A stretch of 64,000 bases of DNA from Crambe crambe. Taxonomy: Eukaryota > Porifera > Demospongiae > Poecilosclerida > Crambeidae. Within the stretch, counting starts at the first letter, position 1. Each line of letters starts with the position of its first letter. The position numbers and the translations under genes were made by a program. Of this stretch, positions 13,385 to 22,700 are shown piece by piece. Location: contig OZ004590.1 of NCBI GenBank assembly GCA_963924555.1, positions 3,132,501 through 3,196,500 of the forward strand, written 5' to 3'. The notes beneath the pieces were generated by a model, which saw only the letters and a program-made list of their open reading frames with translations, was not told the DNA's origin and did no database searches.

Positions 13385-13888
13385 ATGAAGATGAAGCTGA
13401 TTTGGGGGATTTCACTGCTTTTAGCTCTCACTGCTAGCTCTTATGCTGCAACCTGCAATTACTATCGCTGGTCAGACACGGTCACTTGTGGAGGAGTTAC
13501 ATGCGATGCAGTGGGCAATGTTGGAGGAGGTGGGAAACTCCCTTCTGGATATTACTACATCGGAGAGTTTCGAATTAATACTAATATAGACGACACACCA
13601 TGGTTCAATTTGTACAAACAATGGAACAACGGGACAGGGTTCTGGGGCTACTACACAAATATTCCTGAGGAGGGCTGTCGTGGAAGATTCGGCCTACATC
13701 CTGGAACTAGGAGTTTGGGCTGTATCACTGTTACAGATCGCAGTTGCTTCGACCAATTAAGTGAAGTGATAAACAGCCATGGTACCATGTCATTCACTGT
13801 CACCCGTTGTGATGGGTGTGTTTGGGGTCGTTGTATTATTGAAAGACAATGTTCAGCTTCCTATTCTACTGACTTACAAGTTCATTAG
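13385..13888 (+). CDS. Secreted Cys-rich protein with L,D-transpeptidase/Tlde1-like signature
   Basis: Intact single-exon ORF of 167 residues. The N-terminus (MKMKLIWGISLLLALTASSYA) is a strong signal peptide with predicted cleavage after about residue 21. The mature part has 12 Cys. It contains KLPSGYYYIGEF (51-62), WFNLY (73-77) and, crucially, FGLHPGT then SLGCITV: a His105...Cys113 pair spaced as in the catalytic motif of YkuD/Tlde1 (DUF2778) peptidoglycan enzymes (H-x-G...S-x-G-C-I). The TATA box, signal peptide and AATAAA at 14140-14145 argue that it is an expressed animal gene and not bacterial contamination. A role against bacteria, and origin by transfer, are inference. The fold assignment rests on the motif only. 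Confidence 0.8.
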   Translation: MKMKLIWGISLLLALTASSYAATCNYYRWSDTVTCGGVTCDAVGNVGGGGKLPSGYYYIGEFRINTNIDDTPWFNLYKQWNNGTGFWGYYTNIPEEGCRGRFGLHPGTRSLGCITVTDRSCFDQLSEVINSHGTMSFTVTRCDGCVWGRCIIERQCSASYSTDLQVH

Positions 13889-14139
13889 TGAATGATTTTC
13901 TCTGTGTAACAGTACAGCCTCTAGTTACTACGTATTAGCTTTAATTTGGTCTCTTTTGTGCTGCAATGAAGCTAGCATCATTATTATTAACTCTTTGTTT
14001 GAGATGTTGTTAAAGGTTATGACTATTCCTATCATGCTGATAGCTACTTCTGCTATGATTTGTGTGAGAACCATTAATCCCACTCATGTAACGAGTGACA
14101 CCTATAAGCATTGCCAGTTGAGAGCCACTTTCCTACATC

Positions 14140-14145
14140 AATAAA
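14140..14145 (+). terminator. Poly(A) signal AATAAA after the secreted-protein gene
   Basis: First canonical AATAAA downstream of the stop at 13888, giving a 3' UTR of about 270 nt. Confidence 0.5.
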
Positions 14146-14348
14146 TAGATCTCTTGGTTCCTGGTATATAGAATGGAGTGGTTTGAAGTAGGGATTGTTG
14201 CTGCTAATCAATATTATTATTTCATGTATCCAGTACCCTGGAAAAATTAAATACTGTATTTTTTGTTATTAAAATATTTTCGGATGCTATTGTTTGCATG
14301 AATTATTTGTAACATGAAATATTGCCAAACTACATCAAGAAAGAATGG

Positions 14349-14606
14349 TGTTAGGAAACTCCTAACCACATCTACAGCCACACCCACTACAGATAATCCT
14401 ACGACAGTGACTGGATGTGGAACTTAATGGATATATTTACTTGGACACGCCCACTAATTACATTGTATAAATGATTTGTGTTTCCACATTAAAATTTTAT
14501 TTCAGTTCTCTGCTTGTACAGTTTTGATTTACATTAGCTATAATCTTCTCACATACAAGTAGTCTACTCATTCTGTTGGACCGCCTTACCAGGCACAACT
14601 ACAACA
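14349..14606 (+). repeat. 5' LTR
   Basis: 258 bp, TG...CA ends. It matches the 3' LTR except for a segment of about 35 bp (around CGACAGTGACTGGATGTGG) missing from the 3' copy. This shows considerable divergence since insertion. Confidence 0.85.
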
Positions 14607-15039
14607 GATGGTGCAAGGGATCAACAATGTGCTCTCCTCTTCAAGTCTTCCTGAAAGTGACTGGAACGGATCCCATTCTTGGGCAAATGACACTGTCGCT
14701 CACTGGTCTGGTCTGGGTTCACAAGCTCCGGTCGGAGGAATCTTCTGTTGGTAGTCGTGGAGTCGTCCTGCACTTCGTTGACGTTCTCCAGTTTGTAGCT
14801 GCGGAGAGAAAATACTAGCATGAGAAGTGATCCCGACATCATCAGAGAACGAAGCAGACTCTAGTTACAATAAAGATGGATCGGACTAAGTCAAAGACCA
14901 GCCAACTGAGGGCGAAGTCAGCGACGAGACATTGAGCAAGACCGCCCCCTGAAACAAGCAGCAAACTGCAGGAGATGTCTACAGAGACAGTTCATGGAGA
15001 GCCCACAGTGATACCACCTCTGCCTGAGGGCGAGGGAAT

Positions 15040-15800
15040 ACTCTGTTTGAAGCCTTAATAAGGCTTGAGCATGAGAGAGATGAGAGATTCAGAAGGGAGA
15101 GAGACTTACACGAGGAAAGGGTTAGAATGGAGCATGAGAAAAGGGAAGAGAAATTGAGAGAAGAGCGAATAAGAGAGCAAAAGAGAAGGGATGAGCAATT
15201 TGAGCAGAAGTGACTGAGAGTCCTCAAATACAAGTGCAAGGAGTGAGAGATATTGAGCTTAGAAGGGCAGAAGCCATTGAGGAACAGATTAAACAGGCAG
15301 ACATAAGATGGAAAAAGAGGGAAGAGATAGAAAAGAGGGAAGCATTAAAGTCCATACCCCCCCTCAACCTATAACCTTTAATCAGGACTTAGCAGATTAC
15401 ATTGAGATGTTTGAGGCCTATCCTCAACAGCAATTTGAGGATTACCCCAAGAGGCTAGGGCTAGGGCTAGGGCAGATTATGAGACTTTGAGGGATACCAT
15501 ACTAGCTACAGCCCATACTACCACCAAATATGCATCAAAAGCATTTTGGACACACACAAAGCCAGCAGGAGAATCTCTGAGAGTTACAGCTACTAAAATT
15601 GCTCGCTTAGCCAGACGCTTTGCTGTAGGGAAATCGGAGGAAGAGATTAGAGAGAAGTTTTGCACAGAAAAGATCATTCAGCTTTAGCCTCCAGAAACAC
15701 AAGCATACGTTAGAGAAAAGGAACCCAGTACCCCTTATGCAGCAGCTGATCTCGCTACTAAGCATTTTATATTGAAAGAAATAGATGATATTCAAATCTA
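15040..15800 (+). pseudogene. Gag-like region of the LTR element
   Basis: A frameshifted sequence encodes a highly charged Arg/Glu-rich coiled-coil stretch (15060-15210). It is followed by an ITFNQDLADYIEMFEAY segment (about 15370), then RLARRFAVGKSEEEI (about 15605) and PSTPYAAADLATKHF (about 15730), a layout typical of Gypsy gag. A partial zinc knuckle, CFKCGIMHTTADH, follows at about 16086. Stops interrupt every frame. Confidence 0.65.
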
Positions 15801-16149
15801 AAAGTGAGCTTGGCCTACATGAAAGATACCACAAAGCTTTTAAGCCTTGGTACCAATGAACTTACAATAGAGGTTTTGATAAGAGAAGTGAAAATTACAA
15901 CTCTCACGCTTCACATCCAAATGACCTAACCAGGTCACAGGACCTGTCCCATGACAAACCTGGTAATAAACCTGATAATGCAGGTCACAAAGACACCAAA
16001 TCATCACCTCCAGTGACAGCTGGACAGATACCTAGCAACCAGCCTAGCAACAGCTCTGTGCATAAGAAAGATACAAGCCTAGATGTTTCAAATGTGGCAT
16101 TATGCACACAACTGCAGATCACAAGCTAACAGAGCTTTGGTCCCTAGCA

Positions 16150-16460
16150 TGGTGGTCCCTAGCATGGAGGACCCAGCTTTAGGAGCACTGACAGTTTCAG
16201 GAACTGTAGGAGACAAGCGCATAGAAAGCATGTTACTTGATTCATACAGTTGCTGAGCATCTTGTGCCTGAAAGCATACCCTATTGTGACACTGTGACAG
16301 TTGTAGGAATTGGAGGACACAAAACAGCTATAAAACAGCTTTAGTACCTATCACAATCAAAGGGAAAAGCATGAGCCTTTTTGCAGCCATAGCCCCCACC
16401 AACTACCTCACACATGGAGTGATCTTGGGCAGAAACCTGCCAGGTATGAGTATTAAGTGG
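16150..16460 (+). pseudogene. Retroelement aspartic protease relic
   Basis: ALTVSGTVGDKRIESMLLDS (about 16178-16240) followed, after a frameshift, by a VVGIGGHKT-like segment and ILGRNLPG (about 16420) gives the order of a retropepsin. The Asp of the LLDTGA-type motif survives as LLDS, but the Thr-Gly-Ala that should follow is degenerate. Confidence 0.6.
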
Positions 16461-16864
16461 AGTTTTGAATTGGAAAAAGACACCACGGATGGCCGAGAAA
16501 TGACCATCAAGGATGAAACACCTCGTGTAGAAGACACCAGGAGTAAAGAGGAGGCTAGTGAATCTGTTTGTGAAGAGAGCAGCAGACAGAAAGAGCTTAA
16601 GAAAAAAGTTTAGAGGAGGAAGAAGAAGTTTGTTGTGCAGAAAAAGCTTGCGAATGAGCTATCCCAGAAACACTGATGCTCCTCCCATGGGAGGTGTAGC
16701 ACCTACAGATGGAGACTCAACCTCTGAAGAAGAAGCCAACACTGTCATCACCAGGGACAAACTCATCAATAGCTAACAGGAGGATGCCGCTCTCCATGGT
16801 TTCTTTGATGGTACAGAGGATGTGACATCCCCTTACCTGATTCGAGATGGAATTTTATACTGGA

Positions 16865-17310
16865 AGAATGAAGAATAACTGGAAAAGATTATTTAATTGT
16901 TGTACCGGACGTTTTGAAGAAGAATGTTTTGAGAGCTGGACATGATCTAGCCATTTTGCAGCGAAGAAAACCAAGACCTTAATTTAGTAAGTTTTATTGG
17001 AGAGGAAGTTGATTATTATAAAGCTTGCCAGACATGTTTGGAGTGGAATGTGAAGAGGACCAAGAAAGAACCATTGAAACCCCTACCCGTGATTACTACA
17101 CCATGGACAAGAATTGCTATCGATGTTATTAGACTGTTATCAAGAAGAACCACTGGATTTAAATATTTTGGAACGAGATTCATAAAAGCTATACCCATGA
17201 AAAAAGTGGATGCTGCAGCAACTTGTGATGCTCTTTTGAAAGTTTTTACTTGCTTTGGTGTGCCTAAAGAAATTTTATCAGACAATGGAAGCCCGTTACA
17301 CAATAACTGA
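16865..17310 (+). pseudogene. Integrase relic (zinc-binding and partial core)
   Basis: A VVPDVLKKNVLRAGHD region, an FYWRG and an ACQTC motif mark the HHCC domain. PWTRIAIDVI and FGVPKEILSDNGS mark the DDE core, and both Asp landmarks are readable. The core is cut immediately after SDNGS. Confidence 0.7.
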
Positions 17311-17497
17311 GCTGAAATGCCTAGCTATCGTTAACTCGATTCAACATTTCTCAGCCTATTTGCATGGAAGAAACTTTACCGTTATCACTGATCATCGACC
17401 ATTACTGTTTTTGACTACCTTGAAATCAGGAGGACTGAGACTAGTGAGATGGGCACTTGCCTTACAGCAGTTTGACCTACAGAAAGGGTGCAGATAA
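17287..17497 (+). pseudogene. RNase H relic placed after the integrase
   Basis: ARYTITELKCLAIV, YLHGRNFTVITDHRPLLFL and RWALALQQFD are the retroelement RNase H signature. Normal Gypsy order is RT-RNaseH-IN. Here RNase H follows the truncated integrase core directly and runs to the 3' LTR, so the interior has been rearranged. Confidence 0.75.
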
Positions 17498-17533
17498 CGA
17501 TGTGGCGATTTGCGTCTCAGAAGGAGGGGGAGA

Positions 17534-17739
17534 TGTAAGGAAACTCCTAACCACACCTACAACCACACCCACTACAGACAGGATACATTTACTTAGACAC
17601 GCCCACTAATTAAGACATCGTATGATTCGTGCTTCTGCATTTATTTTAGTTCTCTGCTTATACAGTTTTGATTTTGATTTAATCTTACAAGTAGTCTACT
17701 CATTCTGTTGACTGCACTTGGGCCAGCACAACTACAACG
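17534..17739 (+). repeat. 3' LTR
   Basis: 206 bp, preceded by the polypurine tract at 17519-17533 and followed by AATGG. It ends CTACAACG where the 5' LTR ends CTACAACA. Confidence 0.85.
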
Positions 17740-17781
17740 AATGGGATATGGCTACATACACATTTTCATTATACACTAGCT

Positions 17782-17852
17782 CTAAGTCTAAGTCTAACTC
17801 TAAGTCCAACTCTTAACTCTAACTCTAAGTCTAACTCTTAAGTCTAACTGTA
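17782..17852. repeat. TCTAA(C/G) short tandem repeat
   Basis: Irregular hexamer-like repeats of TCTAAG, TCTAAC and CTCTAAC, about 11 units. This is a simple repeat and not the animal telomere unit TTAGGG. Confidence 0.7.
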
Positions 17853-18357
17853 GTCTAAAGACCTTTATTATTATTGGTGAACTACCAGTTGTTACTATGG
17901 AGATATGTTATTTACGGATACTGTAGGTGGTTATGTGGAGACAATCCCAAACTTGCACATATTGTGGCCACAGGTACGTTTATTTGTATGCATAGGAAAT
18001 GATGAGGGGAAGTTATTGTGATGACCCTTTACCCTTTTTGTTTATTCTTATGATGACCTTTTACCTAATCTGGATAGTTTGCTCCTTTACTCACCCCATA
18101 TTAAGTCACTATACCATTTGAAAGCTATCTCTTTGAGACATTATAGGGGTAATAATACTGAAGATATGCATGTTTAAAAAACATTATGTAGGTCCATCCT
18201 TAACATAAGCCCCGGGTTACAAACCCAGATTCGACCCGGATTTGCTTCGTGTGTGAACGGTGGCAATCTGGATTCCAATCCGAATCTCAACCCAAGTTGG
18301 GAAACACGGCTATACATACATGCATAGGTATCAGCAACACACTAACTACTAACTTAC
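17853..18357. other. Unassigned stretch
   Basis: No exon recognised. An inverted pair AACCCAGATTCGACCCGGATT / AATCTGGATTCCAATCCGAA is suggestive of an old repeat, nothing more. Confidence 0.3.
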
Positions 18358-18435
18358 CACCATGACACTTTTGGAAGCATCGAGGACATGAATGGTGGGC
18401 TGTAGCGAGGGGCAATCTTCACAGCTGTGTGGGTC
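18358..18435 (-). pseudogene. MTR: Relic of a methionine synthase cobalamin-domain exon
   Basis: The reverse strand encodes THTAVKIAPRYSP, then a one-base deletion, then IHVLDASKSVMV in the next frame. This is the conserved part of the MTR B12-binding domain that follows the GGATTS segment. Splice-like AG and GT borders remain. It lies 1.3 kb beyond the last exon of MTR copy 1, but the exons for roughly 350 intervening residues are absent. It is a remnant of the deleted 3' half, not a usable exon. Confidence 0.75.
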
Positions 18436-18779
18436 CTGCAGTATGATACAATGTTATAACTAAAGGAGCCACTCGGGAACCACTCAGTGTGCGACTCTGA
18501 AAGCTCTATAATGAGGACACCTTGGTGTGGAAGTAAGCTGTATATATGGGAATTTAAATGAAAATTAAGTGCAAAATCTTTAAGTAAGCTGTAACAATGA
18601 AAATAACATTTTAAAATTGTAAAAAAATATTTACAGTTTGAATACAAAACCGATTTTCTGCTGAAATTAATTTTAAGGGGGGGGGAGGGGAGTATACTTA
18701 GTGCTGACTGCTAACTAGGTGTAAATTGTAGCTACATAGTTTGTCCCCATCTAAAAAAAACGGGTGCATACAATCGGTG

Positions 18780-18836
18780 GACTGGACTACTAGACTGGAC
18801 TACTGGACTGGACTACTGGACTGGACTACTAGACTG
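18780..18836. repeat. 13-bp tandem repeat GACTGGACTACT(A/G)
   Basis: About 4.3 nearly perfect units. Confidence 0.9.
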
Positions 18837-18852
18837 CCCTTTCACCTGGCAC

Positions 18853-19352
18853 ATGCGAAATACTAGTAATTTGTCTACCACTAGAAGTGCATATCATCCT
18901 GCATACCTCTGAATGACACTTGTTGTCTTGCACGAAAAATGGTAAGGCCATAGAATCTACTAGATGAAGGTATATGTTTGCTGCTTGTAAGAACTAGCAT
19001 AAATTTGCTACTAGTTGGAAATTTTTAGTCAAGCTCTACCCTCCCCTCCATTCCACTTCCCTCCCACCAGTCCAGTGGTCCAGTCAGACACCCAGATACA
19101 GGTGGTGTCACTGGTGTATGGTAGCTTTAAACCTGTACGTATGTACTTCCTAGGATAGTTTTGTACGGGGAGGGAGGGAAGTGGAATGGAGGGATGGGTA
19201 GAGTTCGACTAAATTTGGATAGCTTTTACAAGTGGCAAACATACCTCCATCTAGTATATTGTATGGTACCATTTTTTGTGCAAGACAACAAGTGTCATTC
19301 AGAGGTATGCAGGATGATATGCACTTTTAGTGGTAAACTAATTACTAGTGTA
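18853..19352. mobile_element. Fold-back element with arms of about 190-215 bp
   Basis: The left arm (ACTAGTAATTTGTCTACCACTA... to ...CTCCATTCCACTTCCCTCCC, about 18860-19067) is the reverse complement of about 19163-19350, with indels. The central spacer is about 95 bp. It sits where 3' exons of MTR copy 1 should be. Confidence 0.8.
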
Positions 19353-19744
19353 GCTACCAGTAATTACTGCAATTACTAATATTACATCTTCCCTCATCAG
19401 TTCACATGCCTAATTGCAGTAATTTATAATTGCACTCCTACATCTGAGCATGTGCAGACTCCTTCACCATGTCCATTCCTCTAAAGGAGGTGAAATTGGA
19501 GAGCCCTCAGCTCCACTCACACGAGCCCCAGGCAATGTCTTCTACAAGTCATTATCAGTTGGGAAAAATGGTCTTAAAATACAATCCTTTATTAAAGGCT
19601 CTGATGTACAAATTTTCATTGGAAAATTATATACAAATTACAAATAAAGAACATGAAATTGTGTAAACACCCCATTGTATGTAGCTAGCTAAGTACATAG
19701 ACCAATACCTATGTACCTTGACCTATGTACCTTGACCTATGTAC
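19353..19744. other. Unassigned stretch 3' of MTR copy 1
   Basis: No MTR exon could be recognised here although the next ones would be expected. GACCTATGTACCTT repeats about three times at 19707-19747. Confidence 0.3.
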
Positions 19745-22700
19745 CTTAATCAACCTTGTGGCTTCAATGTAGGCTATATTCATTATGTTCCTCCAAGCCT
19801 GTTGCTATGGTGAGGATATTAGGGTCAAAGATGATGTCGTTGGGGTTGAAGCCAAGTTTGTTCACCAGCAGTTCATAGGATCTCTTACAGATGGCTATCT
19901 TTTGGTCTACAGTGGTGGCCTTCATAAAATATAACAAGCTTTGTAACTGATACGCGAAATAGATTGGTGCATTTGATTTCAAGCAGGATCCCTACAACCT
20001 TAAGGCCTGCGACCCTTAGTAAGTTATGTACAACAGCTAAATAGATATGCCACATGCATGTACACCTACAGTGCTTCCAGCTTAGTCTGTCAACTTTTTA
20101 TACCTTATGATTTGTAGCTATTGCACTCTCCAGATTTTATATACTGCATTATTTCTTACTCTTATACAGGTCAGACATGTGAGCTGAAGAAAATACACTG
20201 CACAAATCTCCCTATCACACTTTCCCTATAGAAGCCAATATAAAAGCACCATTTTGTTCATGATGTCACTGTTTTTTAATGCGTCATTATATATCATCGA
20301 TCTACCGCACGAGGGGAATCCCCCTTCAGTCGATAGTACCAAAGACAGTACCTAGCTAGTGGGAGCGTCATAAAACTCGATTCACTGGCTTGAGAAGAGA
20401 TAGAAGGCAGGGGACAAGCCACAGAACCAACAGAAGAAGCACTGTCTCTCTCGCGGTAAAAAACAAGAGCACGCGCATATAAAGCTAGCGTCATACTTTG
20501 TCACCGCAAAGGCAGAGACTGCAGAGACGGCAGAAACGGGGAAAGATTTTAGTTCGCCCTGAAGATGCTGCTTAAGTAGCAGCGCCGCTTTTGCAGCCAA
20601 AAAAATCTTTAGTTATCGGACTATCTTATCCTAAAGTATCTTTTCTTAACTCACCAAAATGAAGATTTTGCGGCCCTAACACTTTTTGGCCTTCGAAATC
20701 CCCCTGTTTTTAGTGTATTTGCAGCTGGTTTTCAAGCATACAAGGTAGTTAAGATCCCAAACTTGCAGCACTGAAAGTCTAGCTACTCTACTACCTGTAT
20801 ATGAAGTCTGAGTTCTTAGCTAATAACCCATCTCAACTACCAGCCCTAACACTTTTTGAACTTCAGGTTAGTGAATAGCCTCCATTTGACTGCAGATAAT
20901 TCCGTGGACGGGTGATGATTACATTTAAAAATTGACACACATACTCAATAATGGATAAACATACATACAAAATATAAACTGCATGTAATCTATGGTTCTC
21001 CCTCTGCAATAAAAAAAATCATTAGTCAAAAATTGTAGAAGTTGACAGACTAAGCTAGAAGCACTGTACATGTACACTCTAAATATACCACATGTCACTT
21101 ACATGTACCATATGAATACAATTACAATGTACATGTTATTTACATGTACTCAACATGATGTACCACATAAACAAGATTATGTACAATGTACTACATGAAC
21201 ACCCACATAAACACAATTACAATGTACCACATGAACACCCACATAAACACAATTACAATGTACCACATGAACACCCACATAAACACAATTACAATGTACC
21301 ACATGAACACCCACATAAACACAATTACAATGTACCACATGAACACAATTACAATGTACAGTACCAAATGTCACCACATGAACACAATTACACATAGTCT
21401 TTATGTACCACATGTCACATTCATATACTGCACTGTATGTACCTGGCCAATCTCATCCATGGCCATGATAACCACTGCAGCACCAAACCTCTTGACCAGA
21501 CGAGCCTGACTTAGGAACTCCTCTTCCCCATCCTTCAGAGTGAGCGAGTTGACGATGCACTTTCCCTGGGCACACTTCAGACCCGACATGATCACTTCAA
21601 AGTTAGAGGAGTCAATGCACAATGGCACCTGTGAAAGGCAATATTGGTTGCTCAAGCACATGTGATATTATCTATCTTGCACCAGCCAAGATCAGTAATA
21701 CCCTAATCCACACTTTGCAAAGTCAGTGAACTCATTATTATATGACATAGCTGATATTGGAGCAATGTCAGATGTGAGGTTACTGACCTTGGCTCAGTAG
21801 TCAGGATATGTAAGATATTTAACCTAGATTACTAACATTGGATATTATGTGAGATTACTGACATTAGATATTATGTGAGATTACTGACTTTGGCAATGTC
21901 TGGTTCTGTACTGATGAGGTTGAGGAAATGAGCCATGGCTTTCTTCCCATCCAGCAAACCTTCATCCATGTTGATATCCAGTACCTGAGCCCCCATCTCA
22001 ACCTGGTCCTTAGCAATGCTCAATGCCTCCTATACAGGAAAATAACATTGAGAGATAACAACATGATGTTCTTCTCATCTCGACCTAGTCCTTAGTTATT
22101 CTTGATGTGGACAAATAACATTTGAGAGTTTGAGATAATCAACTACATGTTCTTGAAAAAAGGTTTGTCCTCTTTCTGAGTGTACATACAGAGTATTCAC
22201 TCACCTCATACTGTCTCTTGGAGATGAGTCTGTTGAACCTCCTGGAGCCTGCCATATTGCAGCGCTCTCCGATATTGACAAAGTTGGTGTATCTGTTGAT
22301 CTTCATCACTTCCAGGCCAGAGAACAGAAGAGTGTCACTGAATAGGTTGGTTGGTGGCACACGAGGCTTGATACCCTTCACAGCTTCAGCAATGGCTCTA
22401 CAACAGACAACAAAACATCTCCTCAACCACATCAAAGAAGGGGTGGCTAAGTCAGCATTACTTTAGGGGAGGGGCACCAACTCTTCATTCAGGCATCATT
22501 AGTTTTGCACTTCAGAAAGTCCACGTCAAGGGGTCAAACTCTCCCCCCTCATTTAACCATAATAATCATGTGCAGTGAATTAAAAGGATACTAAGAAAGG
22601 GGGCTGGGCACCTTATTAAGGGGAAATCCCTACAAATATTAACACATAATATACCTTATATGGTCAGGAGTACTTCCACAACATCCACCAACAATGTTCA

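Larger units (their letters stand above)
14349..17739 (+). mobile_element. Gypsy-type LTR retroelement, internally deleted and rearranged
   Basis: The element is flanked by a 5-bp target duplication AATGG (14344-14348 and 17740-17744). The LTRs begin TGTTAGGAAACTCC and TGTAAGGAAACTCC. A polypurine tract, GGAGGGGGAGA, immediately precedes the 3' LTR, and a TGG-starting PBS candidate follows the 5' LTR at 14608. The interior holds decayed gag, zinc-knuckle, protease, integrase and RNase H segments with many stops. Reverse transcriptase is absent, so it is non-autonomous and dead. It inserted between the secreted gene and MTR copy 1. Confidence 0.9.

Noticed and set aside
14979..15239. - strand Ser/Leu-rich ORF
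   Set aside because: Antisense of the Glu/Arg-rich coiled-coil part of the retroelement gag.
17782..17852. Possible interstitial telomere
   Set aside because: The units are TCTAAC/TCTAAG with irregular spacing, not TTAGGG or its complement CCCTAA.
21155..21509. His/Asn-rich ORFs on both strands; also considered as a CRISPR array
   Set aside because: They are translations of a 36-bp minisatellite in an intron. The units are contiguous with no unique spacers, and the genome is eukaryotic.
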